Below are positions 7,318 through 14,505 of a stretch of DNA of 64,000 nt, piece after piece (position 1 is the first letter of the stretch; each line of letters opens with the position of its first letter). This DNA is from a virus: IMG/VR virus record IMGVR_UViG_3300009285_001653, positions 1 to 64,000 of that record; one strand, written 5' to 3'. The notes below the pieces were generated by a model that was given only the letters and a program-made list of their open reading frames with translations, was not told the origin of the DNA and ran no database searches. The position numbers were made by a program, and so were the translations under genes.

Positions 7318-7574
7318 CAATAGAAGACTAGAAGATTGGAAAGCCTGCGGAATATATGGACCTGCCAGTGAAGCGCGCTAGCTGGTGGAGTTGCTGATGC
7401 CAACTACTTTGGCTCGACTATCAGGATAATAGAGGTTATGCCTCCTGGTATGTCGAGTGCAGTACTCTGTTCACAAAGTAGTGTGAGTTGAGGCGGAGAA
7501 GGTTGAGTTTTATTCAGCCACGCAGGACAAGCAGCTATGGGGTGAGGCTGCAATAGTTTAATTGGGAGGGAAAG
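7318..7574 (+). pseudogene. 257-bp gap with broken coding fragments
   Basis: No intact gene spans this stretch. Peptide-like fragments in different frames (for example LAGGVADANYFGSTIRII near 7377-7430, and EAEKVEFYSATQDKQLWG near 7500-7550) are interrupted by stops and lack starts. The second fragment vaguely recalls terminase sequences, but it is too short to name. This is consistent with a decayed gene. Confidence 0.3.
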
Positions 7575-7862
7575 ATGGGTGTGTTTGATACCATAAAACT
7601 ACCAAATGGTGACGAGGCTCAGGTAAAGCTATGGGGCCGTTGCGCACATACCTACCATCTGGGTGATATTGTGCCTGCGTTACACACCTCTAACGCTACC
7701 ATGACCTACTTAATCGCGTTACGAGAAGGAGGCTTTGTAAATATCGTTAATGACGTGCTAGTGTCTTTTATTACTGAACTTCCCCCCATATTCGATAAGT
7801 GGGGCAGCGGGGACTGGCAAGATGAGGATTATTTGTTTAATGGGAAAGCCGTAGAAGGTTGA
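7575..7862 (+). CDS. Conserved phage hypothetical protein, 95 aa
   Basis: GGGAGGGAAAG precedes the ATG. The opening MGVFDTIKLPNGDEAQVKLWG followed (after a gap) by GDIVPA, GGFVNI and FDKWG matches a small beta-rich family found in many phages, especially those of Actinobacteria, with no known function. It ends in a TTGA overlap with the next gene. Confidence 0.6.
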   Translation: MGVFDTIKLPNGDEAQVKLWGRCAHTYHLGDIVPALHTSNATMTYLIALREGGFVNIVNDVLVSFITELPPIFDKWGSGDWQDEDYLFNGKAVEG

Positions 7863-8065
7863 TAGCAGACCAGCTCGAGGCCAATTATGACGCTGCGATA
7901 GTAACAACTGTAAGCAGTCATCTGGTCTGCTATGAGCCTTCTACCCGTAGGGTGCTGGTACGGGCGAGGTTCAAGTTATTCGGGTTAGCTAACCCAAACA
8001 ACAAAAGTCTAGTAGTGAGGAGGAAGCATGGCTGGTTGGAACACGAACGCGACTCTGAACGGTAA
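7859..8065 (+). CDS. Hypothetical protein, 68 aa, TTG start
   Basis: The TTG at 7859 overlaps the previous stop and has AGAAGG upstream. The product has a beta-rich centre and a basic end. The 3' end overlaps the Ubl gene by 38 bases in another frame, which weakens the call. Function is unknown. Confidence 0.4.
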   Translation: MIADQLEANYDAAIVTTVSSHLVCYEPSTRRVLVRARFKLFGLANPNNKSLVVRRKHGWLEHERDSER

Positions 8066-8264
8066 CGCGATTGAGCCGGGTGGCAACTTTCGTACAACCG
8101 TTACAGCAAAAGCAGCGCAGCTCGGGTACACAAACTTCCGAGTATTGCTCAATGGCTCTGAGTTAGATGTCGGCGGGGCACCAGAGCTGGTCAATGCCGG
8201 AGCGGTGATCGAAGTCCGGCCTTTCGATAAGGCTGGAAAGAAGGCTGGAAAGTCTAGCAGCTAG
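8028..8264 (+). CDS. Ubiquitin/ThiS-like beta-grasp protein (Ubl), 78 aa
   Basis: GTGAGGAGGAAGC precedes the ATG. The order strand (NATLNGNAIEP), helix (FRTTVTAKAAQLGY), strand (NFRVLLNGSEL), loop, final strand (GAVIEVRPF) fits the beta-grasp plan of ThiS, MoaD and ubiquitin-like proteins, and the length is right. The C-terminus is DKAGKKAGKSSS: there is no terminal Gly-Gly, so it would either be trimmed (perhaps after AG, by the JAMM protease at 10130) or conjugated unusually. It is followed by an E1-like and a JAMM gene, which is the main support for the call. Family assignment is by structure-order reasoning, not by search. Confidence 0.6.
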   Translation: MAGWNTNATLNGNAIEPGGNFRTTVTAKAAQLGYTNFRVLLNGSELDVGGAPELVNAGAVIEVRPFDKAGKKAGKSSS

Positions 8265-8277
8265 GACAAGGTACATA

Positions 8278-8298
8278 GGAGACGCTGCACCCGTCTCC
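8278..8298. other. Hairpin between Ubl and E1 genes
   Basis: GGAGACG (8278-8284) and CGTCTCC (8292-8298) form a perfect 7-bp stem with a 7-base loop. No T tract follows, so it is not a standard terminator. It may protect the Ubl mRNA 3' end or lower readthrough into the E1 gene, giving more Ubl than enzyme (inference). Confidence 0.5.
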
Positions 8299-8323
8299 AC
8301 TACCAACTCGAGGAGGAATTATT

Positions 8324-10108
8324 ATGGCTTTTATAGAAGTAGATCGGAGCAGAGTAGCTAAGTGGCCCGGAGAACCAGGTGGCTATGAGCATGATAGGTA
8401 TGGTCTACCTTTACCGGGCAGGTATATCTCCCTAGACGAGTGCTCTCAGACTGCGTCATATACTAGGATAGTTGGCGGGCCACTTGCCGGCAAGAGGGTG
8501 CTTACTGGCCGGTTATATGCAGCACGCGGGCCGAACACGCACGCGACATATAGCGTGTGTACGGATTGTGGTTGTATAAGAGGGACTCCACCGGGGTATT
8601 GTCATAGGACCCCCACAGAGATAGATGATGCTCATCTAGCTTGTCCTACCTGCAGTCACCATTTTTGTAGACACTGCTATATGCCATCAGAAAGACCCCT
8701 TTGTGCGGTATGTGAGCAACGACGCCATGAGTATAGGAGTTGGACTACACAAGGGCGTGACCAGAGACTAGCTAACATACAGAGGTTGGGAAGAAGTGCT
8801 TTTCCTACAATATCTCTATGGGAGAGAGACGGGGCTGCGTTACAAGAATCATTTCCCTTCGTATATGAGCCCAATCTTCTTATACTAAGAGGAGATCTGG
8901 AAGCGGATATTACAGAGGAGGCTCAAGCGCTGCTAAGAAGAGACCTGTGGTGTCACATTACAAATGGTGGAAGGAGTAGTAGGGTATACATCACGACTGA
9001 TATAGAAGGCACAGGTCTTTTTGAGCACTACCATGTAGGTTGTTGGGGTGATGTTCAACTTCCTGTGGGTGCTACTCCAGCACAAATAGCAGAAATAGCC
9101 CATGATGTGTTGACCGTAGTAAATGGAGCCTCGCCTGCACGAGAGCGTCCAATAGGACTACCTTATACCGTAGCTCACATACCACACGGGCCAACGAGAT
9201 CAACTCGTGGCTGGAATACAGAGAGGATACGTGTGCTAACCGAGCGAGAGAGACTACTGCAAGACATATTTAGTAGGCAGCAGGGGGTAGATCTGGCTGT
9301 ACCGGAATCTATAATGGTGGTGGGTTGCGGGGGGGTTGGGTGGTATGTCGCACTGCAAGCCGCTCTCATAGGAGTAAAGAGGATATTGTTAGTAGATTAT
9401 GATCATATAGATCTCACTAATATGAGTAGGCTACCTACGAGTATGGTGGATATGTTAAAAGCAACAGACCTGGCACACATGATAAATGGTAGTACATGGA
9501 GAGCTCTGGTAGGTACAGACACATATAACTGTGCTGTCTACGAGCGCCAAGTACAGGAGCTTTCGGAACATATAAACACGGGATTTTTTAGGACTAGCTT
9601 TGGGCCACATTATCCAATAGAGAACAGGCCTTTAGATGTTATATTAGATACTACAGATGACATAGCCACCCAGAGAAGTATCTACCGCATGGCTAGAAGG
9701 TGCGGGGCGAGGTATATTAGAGCGGGATACGATGGAGGCTGGCACGTTACTGTGAGTTCAAGAGAATCGCCGGAGTGGGAAGTAGAAGGAACAACTCCAG
9801 GTTATAGAGTAGCGGCGTGGGTTGGTGGAGCACAGTTCGCTGCTAGTATAGCTATTACGAAGATGTGCTATAAGCCTGAGTTGGAAATTAGCGCCGATAT
9901 TAGGCATATGCTAGTGCAGTTCCATCAGGAGGATTTAGTAGTAACTGAAGACATTTCTACCTGGGTGGAGGTACCGGAGGAGGAAGGAATACCAGTACTA
10001 GAGGTGGAGGAAGGAATACCTACAGTAGAAGAAATACCTGTAAACCGTATACCATTTCCGCCACCGCAAATGTGGACGGTGTATAGTGATACAGCATCTA
10101 CAGTTTAG
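8324..10108 (+). CDS. ThiF/E1-like activating enzyme with zinc cluster, 594 aa
   Basis: CGAGGAGGAATTATT precedes the ATG. Residues 79-130 hold four CxxC pairs (C79/C82, C107/C110, C115/C118, C127/C130), including CPTCSHHFCRHC, reminiscent of RING/IBR-type zinc folds. Residues about 175-290 contain FEHYHVGCWGDVQL (C240) followed by a long helix, which resembles the HPN...C region of E2 folds; this is tentative. Residues 329-515 are an E1/ThiF adenylation domain: nucleotide loop GCGGVG (334-339), LLVDYDHIDLTNMSR with acidic D358 and R369, then LDTTDD (441-446). The usual cysteine after the crossover loop is absent (nearest C460, C515). The C-terminal tail repeats EEGIP twice. It would activate the upstream Ubl. 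Confidence 0.8.
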   Translation: MAFIEVDRSRVAKWPGEPGGYEHDRYGLPLPGRYISLDECSQTASYTRIVGGPLAGKRVLTGRLYAARGPNTHATYSVCTDCGCIRGTPPGYCHRTPTEIDDAHLACPTCSHHFCRHCYMPSERPLCAVCEQRRHEYRSWTTQGRDQRLANIQRLGRSAFPTISLWERDGAALQESFPFVYEPNLLILRGDLEADITEEAQALLRRDLWCHITNGGRSSRVYITTDIEGTGLFEHYHVGCWGDVQLPVGATPAQIAEIAHDVLTVVNGASPARERPIGLPYTVAHIPHGPTRSTRGWNTERIRVLTERERLLQDIFSRQQGVDLAVPESIMVVGCGGVGWYVALQAALIGVKRILLVDYDHIDLTNMSRLPTSMVDMLKATDLAHMINGSTWRALVGTDTYNCAVYERQVQELSEHINTGFFRTSFGPHYPIENRPLDVILDTTDDIATQRSIYRMARRCGARYIRAGYDGGWHVTVSSRESPEWEVEGTTPGYRVAAWVGGAQFAASIAITKMCYKPELEISADIRHMLVQFHQEDLVVTEDISTWVEVPEEEGIPVLEVEEGIPTVEEIPVNRIPFPPPQMWTVYSDTASTV

Positions 10109-10129
10109 TAAGGAGGAGGAAAAGAGATA

Positions 10130-11050
10130 GTGTCAGGATATGACGATACTTTCGGTCATTATGCAGATCATAGCGAACCAGCACCATTTTTGCCGCAAGA
10201 CCAAGGCGGATGGACGACGGGGGATCAAGTACCTACTCACCATTCTTGTCCATATACGACGGGGACTATTTACTTAGCACCACTGGCTTATGCTAAGATT
10301 ACCGCTCTTATGGACAAGTTTAATAAAGAGTGGTTAGCATATATGCTAGGAAAGTGGGTAGATGAGAATGTCGTTGTAGACGACTTGTACATACCGGAAC
10401 AGGTATCGTCAGCAGCAACCGTGTCAAACGTGGAAGAATCTCCTCCCGAGGGGACTATTGGCGTAATGCACTCTCATGTACGGATGGGAGCGTTCTTTAG
10501 CGGAACTGATGACGAGTTCATCAATAGCAATCATAGGATAAGTATAGTAGTTAGTAGATCGCGGGGCAGCGAAGATTTGGTATTTAAGTCGAGCGTGAGG
10601 AAGCAGGTAGCTTGTGGCATAACAATGCTACTAGAAATGCCCGTAAGGATGGCTGTTGTTACGCCACAGATACGGGACTGGATAGAAGAGTGCTCACCAA
10701 GAGTTAAAGACTGGGTTTATAAAGCACCAGTCCAGAAAGCAAGTATTCTGAGTGTAGAGAAGAGGAGGATACCGTGGTGGGAGAAGAAGGCAGAGGTTAA
10801 TGATCCACTGTCTGCTCTACTAGAAAAAGTAGATGAGATGGCTTTGCTAACACCACAATTACTTACTTCATATAGTAATGCTTTTCCGCCCGGGGTAAGG
10901 GTGTTTGATGCTGTAAAAACAGTGGATAATAAGACACTACTAGAAGCGCTTACCTATATGGAGAGGTTCGGTCTTGACAAGCCGGGTCAGATACAGTATA
11001 ACAAGTATACAGTAGCATATAGAGAGATGTCAAAGAGGTTAAAGGAATGA
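10130..11050 (+). CDS. JAMM/MPN-domain metalloprotease, 306 aa
   Basis: The GTG at 10130 follows AAGGAGGAGGAAAAG. The zinc site is complete: E67 in KEWLAYMLG, H114 and H116 (MHSHVRMG), S124 and D127, matching E...HxH-x7-SxxD of Rpn11, AMSH and bacterial JAB proteases. Residues about 44-180 form the MPN domain; 180-306 is a helical extension of unknown fold. JAMM enzymes hydrolyse isopeptide bonds to ubiquitin-like proteins or trim their C-termini. Next to an E1-like and a Ubl gene it should process or remove the phage Ubl. An alternative role is removal of host conjugates, as in CBASS-type defence. Confidence 0.85.
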   Translation: MSGYDDTFGHYADHSEPAPFLPQDQGGWTTGDQVPTHHSCPYTTGTIYLAPLAYAKITALMDKFNKEWLAYMLGKWVDENVVVDDLYIPEQVSSAATVSNVEESPPEGTIGVMHSHVRMGAFFSGTDDEFINSNHRISIVVSRSRGSEDLVFKSSVRKQVACGITMLLEMPVRMAVVTPQIRDWIEECSPRVKDWVYKAPVQKASILSVEKRRIPWWEKKAEVNDPLSALLEKVDEMALLTPQLLTSYSNAFPPGVRVFDAVKTVDNKTLLEALTYMERFGLDKPGQIQYNKYTVAYREMSKRLKE

Positions 11051-11095
11051 TGAGGCAGACAACCACGATGAATCTAATGGGCCGGAGGAGTAGCC

Positions 11096-11332
11096 ATGAT
11101 GTTGACTAAAGCACAGGAACGTTGTTTAAGCTACGCCAGAAAGGTGCGGGTGGTATCGGCGTGGCCCGCCGACATCTCAGATGCAACTATCCGTGCGTGC
11201 CGAAAAGCTGGTTGGCTGGACGCTTATGAGCTTACTGGGATGATGGTAGGCGGACAAAGATTTGCGCCAGGGCCAAAAGAGCGTGACGAGTTGACTCCAA
11301 CGGGTCGGGCAGCGCTGGATGAGAAGCCATGA
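11096..11332 (+). CDS. Winged-helix-like hypothetical protein, 78 aa
   Basis: GGAGGAGTAGCC precedes the ATG. Helical N-terminus, then a segment ending ELTPTGRAALDE, which is typical of the last strand and wing of small winged-helix proteins; a similar ITPAGRAALEG ending occurs at 14190-14215. A regulatory DNA-binding role is inferred. It overlaps the next small gene (ATGA). Confidence 0.45.
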   Translation: MMLTKAQERCLSYARKVRVVSAWPADISDATIRACRKAGWLDAYELTGMMVGGQRFAPGPKERDELTPTGRAALDEKP

Positions 11333-11436
11333 TAACGAGAGCTCTTCTTACTATAGCTGCTGCTACCAACGGAGCATTGCTAGTTCTACAACTGATAGAG
11401 GTACATAGCATCTATTTACCAGGAGAGGAGCGGTAA
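11329..11436 (+). CDS. Small hydrophobic peptide, 35 aa
   Basis: The start at 11329 overlaps the previous stop (ATGA) and is preceded by GAGAAGCC. Residues 5-22 are hydrophobic, so this is a small membrane or exported peptide. Its last codons contain the AGGAGAGGAG that serves as the Shine-Dalgarno of the next gene. Function is unknown. Confidence 0.4.
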   Translation: MITRALLTIAAATNGALLVLQLIEVHSIYLPGEER

Positions 11437-11441
11437 GAGTC

Positions 11442-11753
11442 GTGAAGATTTATATAGCAGGCCCATACACCAACGGTGGGGTGGGTGAGAATGTGAGGCG
11501 GGCCGTCCTAGCAGGCGACCAGCTTAGTGAGTTGGGCCACACCCCCTATATACCCCACCTCACCCATCTGTGGCATCTGATGAGCCCACATGCCTATGAA
11601 TTCTGGTTGCGGTTGGATATGGAGTGGTTGATGGTGTGCGAGGCGGTACTGAGACTGCCTGGATACAGCCTAGGGGCTGATGGAGAGGTGGCGGTGGCAG
11701 AGGGGCTGGGGTTGCCCGTGTATTATGGAATAGAGGAGGTGCCACATGAATGA
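11442..11753 (+). CDS. DUF4406-like nucleotide-binding protein, 103 aa
   Basis: GTG start with AGGAGAGGAG upstream. MKIYIAGPYT at the N-terminus, then PYIPHLTHLW and a final SLGADGEVAVAEGLGLPV match the DUF4406/nucleoside 2-deoxyribosyltransferase-like fold (Rossmann-like, nucleotide or nucleoside binding). The conserved acidic residues in EFWLRLDMEWL could be catalytic. A paralogue lies at 32871. The role is probably nucleotide salvage or modification (inference). Confidence 0.7.
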   Translation: MKIYIAGPYTNGGVGENVRRAVLAGDQLSELGHTPYIPHLTHLWHLMSPHAYEFWLRLDMEWLMVCEAVLRLPGYSLGADGEVAVAEGLGLPVYYGIEEVPHE

Positions 11754-11823
11754 GAATGAATTGGGTGGATTCGTAGCGGTTGCTGTAGCAGGGGAGAGGT
11801 GGCAAAGGGAGAAGGTGCTGTGA
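11746..11823 (+). CDS. Possible micro-gene, 25 aa
   Basis: ATG at 11746 overlaps the end of the DUF4406-like gene and has GAGGAGG 5-11 bases upstream. It encodes a short peptide with a hydrophobic centre and a basic end. It is called only for its strong Shine-Dalgarno and overlap; the coding evidence is weak. Confidence 0.3.
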   Translation: MNENELGGFVAVAVAGERWQREKVL

Positions 11824-11839
11824 GAGGGGAGGGGGAGAA

Positions 11840-11863
11840 ATGAGCGAGCTAAAAGTCCCGTGA
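11840..11863 (+). promoter_or_regulatory. 7-codon upstream ORF coupled to next gene
   Basis: GAGGGGAGGGGGAGAA precedes an ATG that encodes MSELKVP and stops within the GTG start of the next gene (GTGA). The downstream GTG has no Shine-Dalgarno of its own. Translation of this mini-ORF probably delivers ribosomes to 11860. A similar arrangement occurs at 32841. Confidence 0.5.
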
Positions 11864-12297
11864 GCTGGTATGACCGAGAGGCCAGTAAGGTGCGTCACTG
11901 GAAGGAAAAGGCAGAGGACTTAGAGAGACAGCTTAAGGAGGGGAGTCTTAGAGTGAAAGGAAAAACCACGACAGCAGAACACAAACAGGGAAAATACACA
12001 GGGTACGAAGTTGACAGCAACACGTATACACTAGCCCCCGTGTATCAAGCCGAGTGGGAGGAATTACGAACACAGCAAGAAGGCCTAGACATGACACTAC
12101 AAACGATTCAAGCCCATGCCGACAAAGAAAATGCTCGCCTCGCTAAAGTCCGGCATAGCCTCTGGGTAAGGATTAGTGAGGATTTAGGTGTGCCGTTCAT
12201 GCAACTTAACGCTTACTACAATCCTAGCAAGGGAGAGATCATAGTAATACCATCCCCAGAGCCAGAAGAAAGCGATCCGAAAGAGGAGAAGCCATAA
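11860..12297 (+). CDS. Coiled-coil hypothetical protein, 145 aa
   Basis: The GTG start at 11860 is coupled to the mini-ORF just upstream. Residues 4-30 and 60-100 are charged heptad-like helices, so a coiled coil is likely. The C-terminal end is acidic and proline-rich (PSPEPEESDPKEEK). The stop overlaps the next start (TAATG). Function is unknown. Confidence 0.55.
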   Translation: MSWYDREASKVRHWKEKAEDLERQLKEGSLRVKGKTTTAEHKQGKYTGYEVDSNTYTLAPVYQAEWEELRTQQEGLDMTLQTIQAHADKENARLAKVRHSLWVRISEDLGVPFMQLNAYYNPSKGEIIVIPSPEPEESDPKEEKP

Positions 12298-12839
12298 TGG
12301 AAGGAATCACAAGCAAAGAGCAGTCTTGGGAGATTGACGGTCTGGCTCGACGGGTAGTAAAGCCCTGTCCGAGCGACAAAACCCGTGAGGGCAGTGGAGA
12401 GTGCCCTGAGGGTATCTGTGAGGGGTCGGGGGAAATCAAGCCTTATGCCAAGACGGGCATAGGCGGCTGGTTAGCTGAGAGACCGTGCGAAGGATGCGGG
12501 GGAACTGGGCAACCACTCGACATTATTTCGCGTAAAGAGGTTTGTCGTGGTTGTGATGGTTCAGGCAGGGCAGGCGTGTGGCCTAGCCTAGTATGGGCCG
12601 ACTTTTCAGGTCGGCATGAACTGTGTCTGGCTAGCGACGAACAAACAGTGTTTCCGTATGTCCATGCTCTCCCTTACACGCTCGCCTTAGAGTTTCTGGA
12701 AGTGTGCTACGGGTGGCAACGGCAGAGACAACCGAGGTTGGGCTACATGGCGTGGAGGAATCCAGGTTGGCCCATAGAGGATTGCGCTAGGGAGTCCGAG
12801 CTGCTGGACAGTATGTTGGCATTAATGGGGGTGAAATGA
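12297..12839 (+). CDS. DnaJ-type zinc-finger protein, 180 aa
   Basis: CxxCxGxG-type motifs are visible: CPEGICEGSG, CEGCGGTG and CRGCDGSG (residues about 36-93), as in the cysteine-rich domain of DnaJ and phage relatives. The C-terminal half has Trp- and Cys-containing segments of unknown fold. No J domain is present, so it is not a full DnaJ. It could bind unfolded protein or nucleic acid. It overlaps both neighbours (TAATG and ATGA). Confidence 0.6.
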   Translation: MEGITSKEQSWEIDGLARRVVKPCPSDKTREGSGECPEGICEGSGEIKPYAKTGIGGWLAERPCEGCGGTGQPLDIISRKEVCRGCDGSGRAGVWPSLVWADFSGRHELCLASDEQTVFPYVHALPYTLALEFLEVCYGWQRQRQPRLGYMAWRNPGWPIEDCARESELLDSMLALMGVK

Positions 12840-13315
12840 GCAAGCCTTTGAAGTCTGATAGTAAAGTCGTCTGGCGGCAGGACGGGGATTATTACAAGCC
12901 TTCCGTTTCTATTCACGGTGAGGATGGTATCGGTATCCAGTTTCGCGGTACCGTCATAGTCAAAAAAGCGGAGCAATGGCAGGACTTGGAGCGTCAAGTT
13001 GGTAGCTACATTCTGCTTCACACTACTGAGGGCGAGAGGCGATTAGAACTTGATGACTTTCAACGTCAAGACGAGCAAATAACTCAGGCGGAGCGCCAAC
13101 TTGCCATCCTTGACGCTGACCGAGAGGCCGAGCGGCACAAGCGGATAGAGGCTGAGGCGAAGCTGGCAACAGCGATGGACTTGCTCTCCTTAGTGCACGG
13201 TCTTAACTGCCGCTTCTGCGGGAAGCTGATACGACTCGGCCATGCGGATGACTGCGAGTATGCCGCCTTCCTTACCGACTCCTCGCAGGCCACGGCGCAG
13301 AAAGGACAATCCTAA
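12836..13315 (+). CDS. Coiled-coil protein with zinc knuckle, 159 aa
   Basis: The start is ATGA-coupled. Residues about 68-118 form a long charged helix (QITQAERQLAILDADREAE), then LNCRFCGKL and HADDCEY near residues 123-140 form a likely zinc knuckle (C124, C127, H135, C139). The N-terminal part is beta-rich. GC content and codon use here and in the next two genes are higher than around them, which suggests separate acquisition. Confidence 0.55.
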   Translation: MSKPLKSDSKVVWRQDGDYYKPSVSIHGEDGIGIQFRGTVIVKKAEQWQDLERQVGSYILLHTTEGERRLELDDFQRQDEQITQAERQLAILDADREAERHKRIEAEAKLATAMDLLSLVHGLNCRFCGKLIRLGHADDCEYAAFLTDSSQATAQKGQS

Positions 13316-13680
13316 TGACACCTGAAGAAGCAAGAAGTCGTCTTGTTACTGCCAGAGTTGACTTAGAGTTACTGGCTGAATGGCTTACCAAAACCGACCG
13401 CCCAGGCGCAGACGATGAAGTTCAGCGTGACTTGTTCAGTATCGTGGACGCTATTACTGTAGTCCTGGCGCAGTACCGTGAGGCGCTGGCGATCAAGGAG
13501 CGGGTTGTGGCATGGCTAGATAACAAGTACGTGTTTTCGAGTGGGGGAACTGATAAGCAGCCTGCAAATGACTATGATAGTGGTCTTACGGCAGGCTATG
13601 CTACGGCTCAACATGCGCTAGAAGCCGTGCTCACGCTGGCTGAGAATATGCCTCAGGAGGAGCACGATGATAACTCATGA
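13315..13680 (+). CDS. Hypothetical protein with GLTAGYATAQH motif, 121 aa
   Basis: TAATG overlap with the previous gene. The protein is helical. The segment NDYDSGLTAGYATAQHALEA is nearly repeated in the next protein (NEYNCGLTAGYATAQHELKA), so the two are paralogues in that domain. Overlaps the next gene by 14 bases. Function is not recognised. Confidence 0.55.
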   Translation: MTPEEARSRLVTARVDLELLAEWLTKTDRPGADDEVQRDLFSIVDAITVVLAQYREALAIKERVVAWLDNKYVFSSGGTDKQPANDYDSGLTAGYATAQHALEAVLTLAENMPQEEHDDNS

Positions 13681-14257
13681 ACAAGCTGAACGGTGCGTAA
13701 CCCACCATCATGCCTGTGACTGTCGAGAATATCAGTTTCAAGATGCGCTGGCGGTCGGGGCGCGGATAGAGAACTGGCTGGCTGAAATTATTACCTTTAG
13801 TCTTGGGACGAACCAGCCTCCTCGAAATGAGTATAACTGTGGCTTAACAGCAGGCTATGCGACGGCCCAACACGAACTGAAAGCCCTGCTGACACCGAGC
13901 GGTGATGCGCCTGTTGAGGGCGCGGTTTCTGAGCATCTTCCTCCCCCTAAGCCTGAACAGCCCTTGCCACCTGATTACACAAAGCGGGGTACGTCGGCCA
14001 TGAGATTAACAGATGCGCAAAGAAACGCTTTGGAGATTCTCGTTGATAGTCCACCTTATGCTCCGTGGAAATTGACACATCGTATCTATCCATTTGGGGG
14101 TGCGTTATTAGAGCGGCTAGAACAGCGTGGTCTTGTAGAACATACTGAAGGTCTTGATATTGGCGTATCCGAGTTCCGTTGGCGTATTACTCCTGCGGGG
14201 CGTGCAGCGCTTGAGGGTCGCCCAGGCACAGACTCGCCGCGCGGGGAGTTTGGATAG
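13667..14257 (+). CDS. Paralogue plus winged-helix domain, 196 aa
   Basis: AGGAGGAGCACG precedes the ATG. Residues 1-75 are homologous to the previous protein (GLTAGYATAQH). After a proline-rich linker (PPPKPEQPLPPD), residues about 111-185 look like a winged helix (LTDAQRNALEILVDS ... ITPAGRAALEG). The last 18 residues lie in a 76-bp repeat (14200-14275) that also ends the next gene. A DNA-binding role is inferred. Confidence 0.55.
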   Translation: MITHEQAERCVTHHHACDCREYQFQDALAVGARIENWLAEIITFSLGTNQPPRNEYNCGLTAGYATAQHELKALLTPSGDAPVEGAVSEHLPPPKPEQPLPPDYTKRGTSAMRLTDAQRNALEILVDSPPYAPWKLTHRIYPFGGALLERLEQRGLVEHTEGLDIGVSEFRWRITPAGRAALEGRPGTDSPRGEFG

Positions 14258-14275
14258 GAGAAGCCATGAGCATAT
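14200..14275 (+). repeat. 76-bp perfect direct repeat, copy 1
   Basis: Identical to 14430-14505. It covers the last 18 codons of one gene, its stop, the Shine-Dalgarno AGGAGAAGCC, the next ATG and its first codons. Confidence 0.9.
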
Positions 14276-14487
14276 CTTTTTATTATGAGACTGACGTTAC
14301 CCCTGAAAATGTTGAGCAACTTCTTCTGCTTCGTTTAGAAGCAGTGCGTAATGTTATCCAGCATTGTGGTGCTATGAGTCCCTTCACTGGCATGGCTATT
14401 GCAACACTACAGGAGCAATACAACCGCTCGCGTGCAGCGCTTGAGGGTCGCCCAGGCACAGACTCGCCGCGCGGGGAGTTTGGATAG
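14266..14487 (+). CDS. Hypothetical protein with duplicated tail, 73 aa
   Basis: AGGAGAAGCC precedes the ATG. Residues 1-54 are unique and helical; the last 18 residues (RAALEGRPGTDSPRGEFG) are identical to the end of the upstream protein because of the 76-bp repeat. The tail is therefore borrowed and the original 3' end of this gene was probably replaced. Function is unknown. Confidence 0.5.
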   Translation: MSISFYYETDVTPENVEQLLLLRLEAVRNVIQHCGAMSPFTGMAIATLQEQYNRSRAALEGRPGTDSPRGEFG

Positions 14488-14505
14488 GAGAAGCCATGAG
14501 CATAT
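14430..14505 (+). repeat. 76-bp perfect direct repeat, copy 2
   Basis: Identical to 14200-14275 at a 230-bp offset. Recombination between the copies would delete the gene at 14266-14487 cleanly and leave a functional junction. Confidence 0.9.

Noticed and set aside
7497-7557. Terminase-like peptide fragment (VEFYSATQDKQLWGEA)
   Set aside because: Only about 20 residues, no start codon; a complete terminase is present elsewhere. It may be chance.
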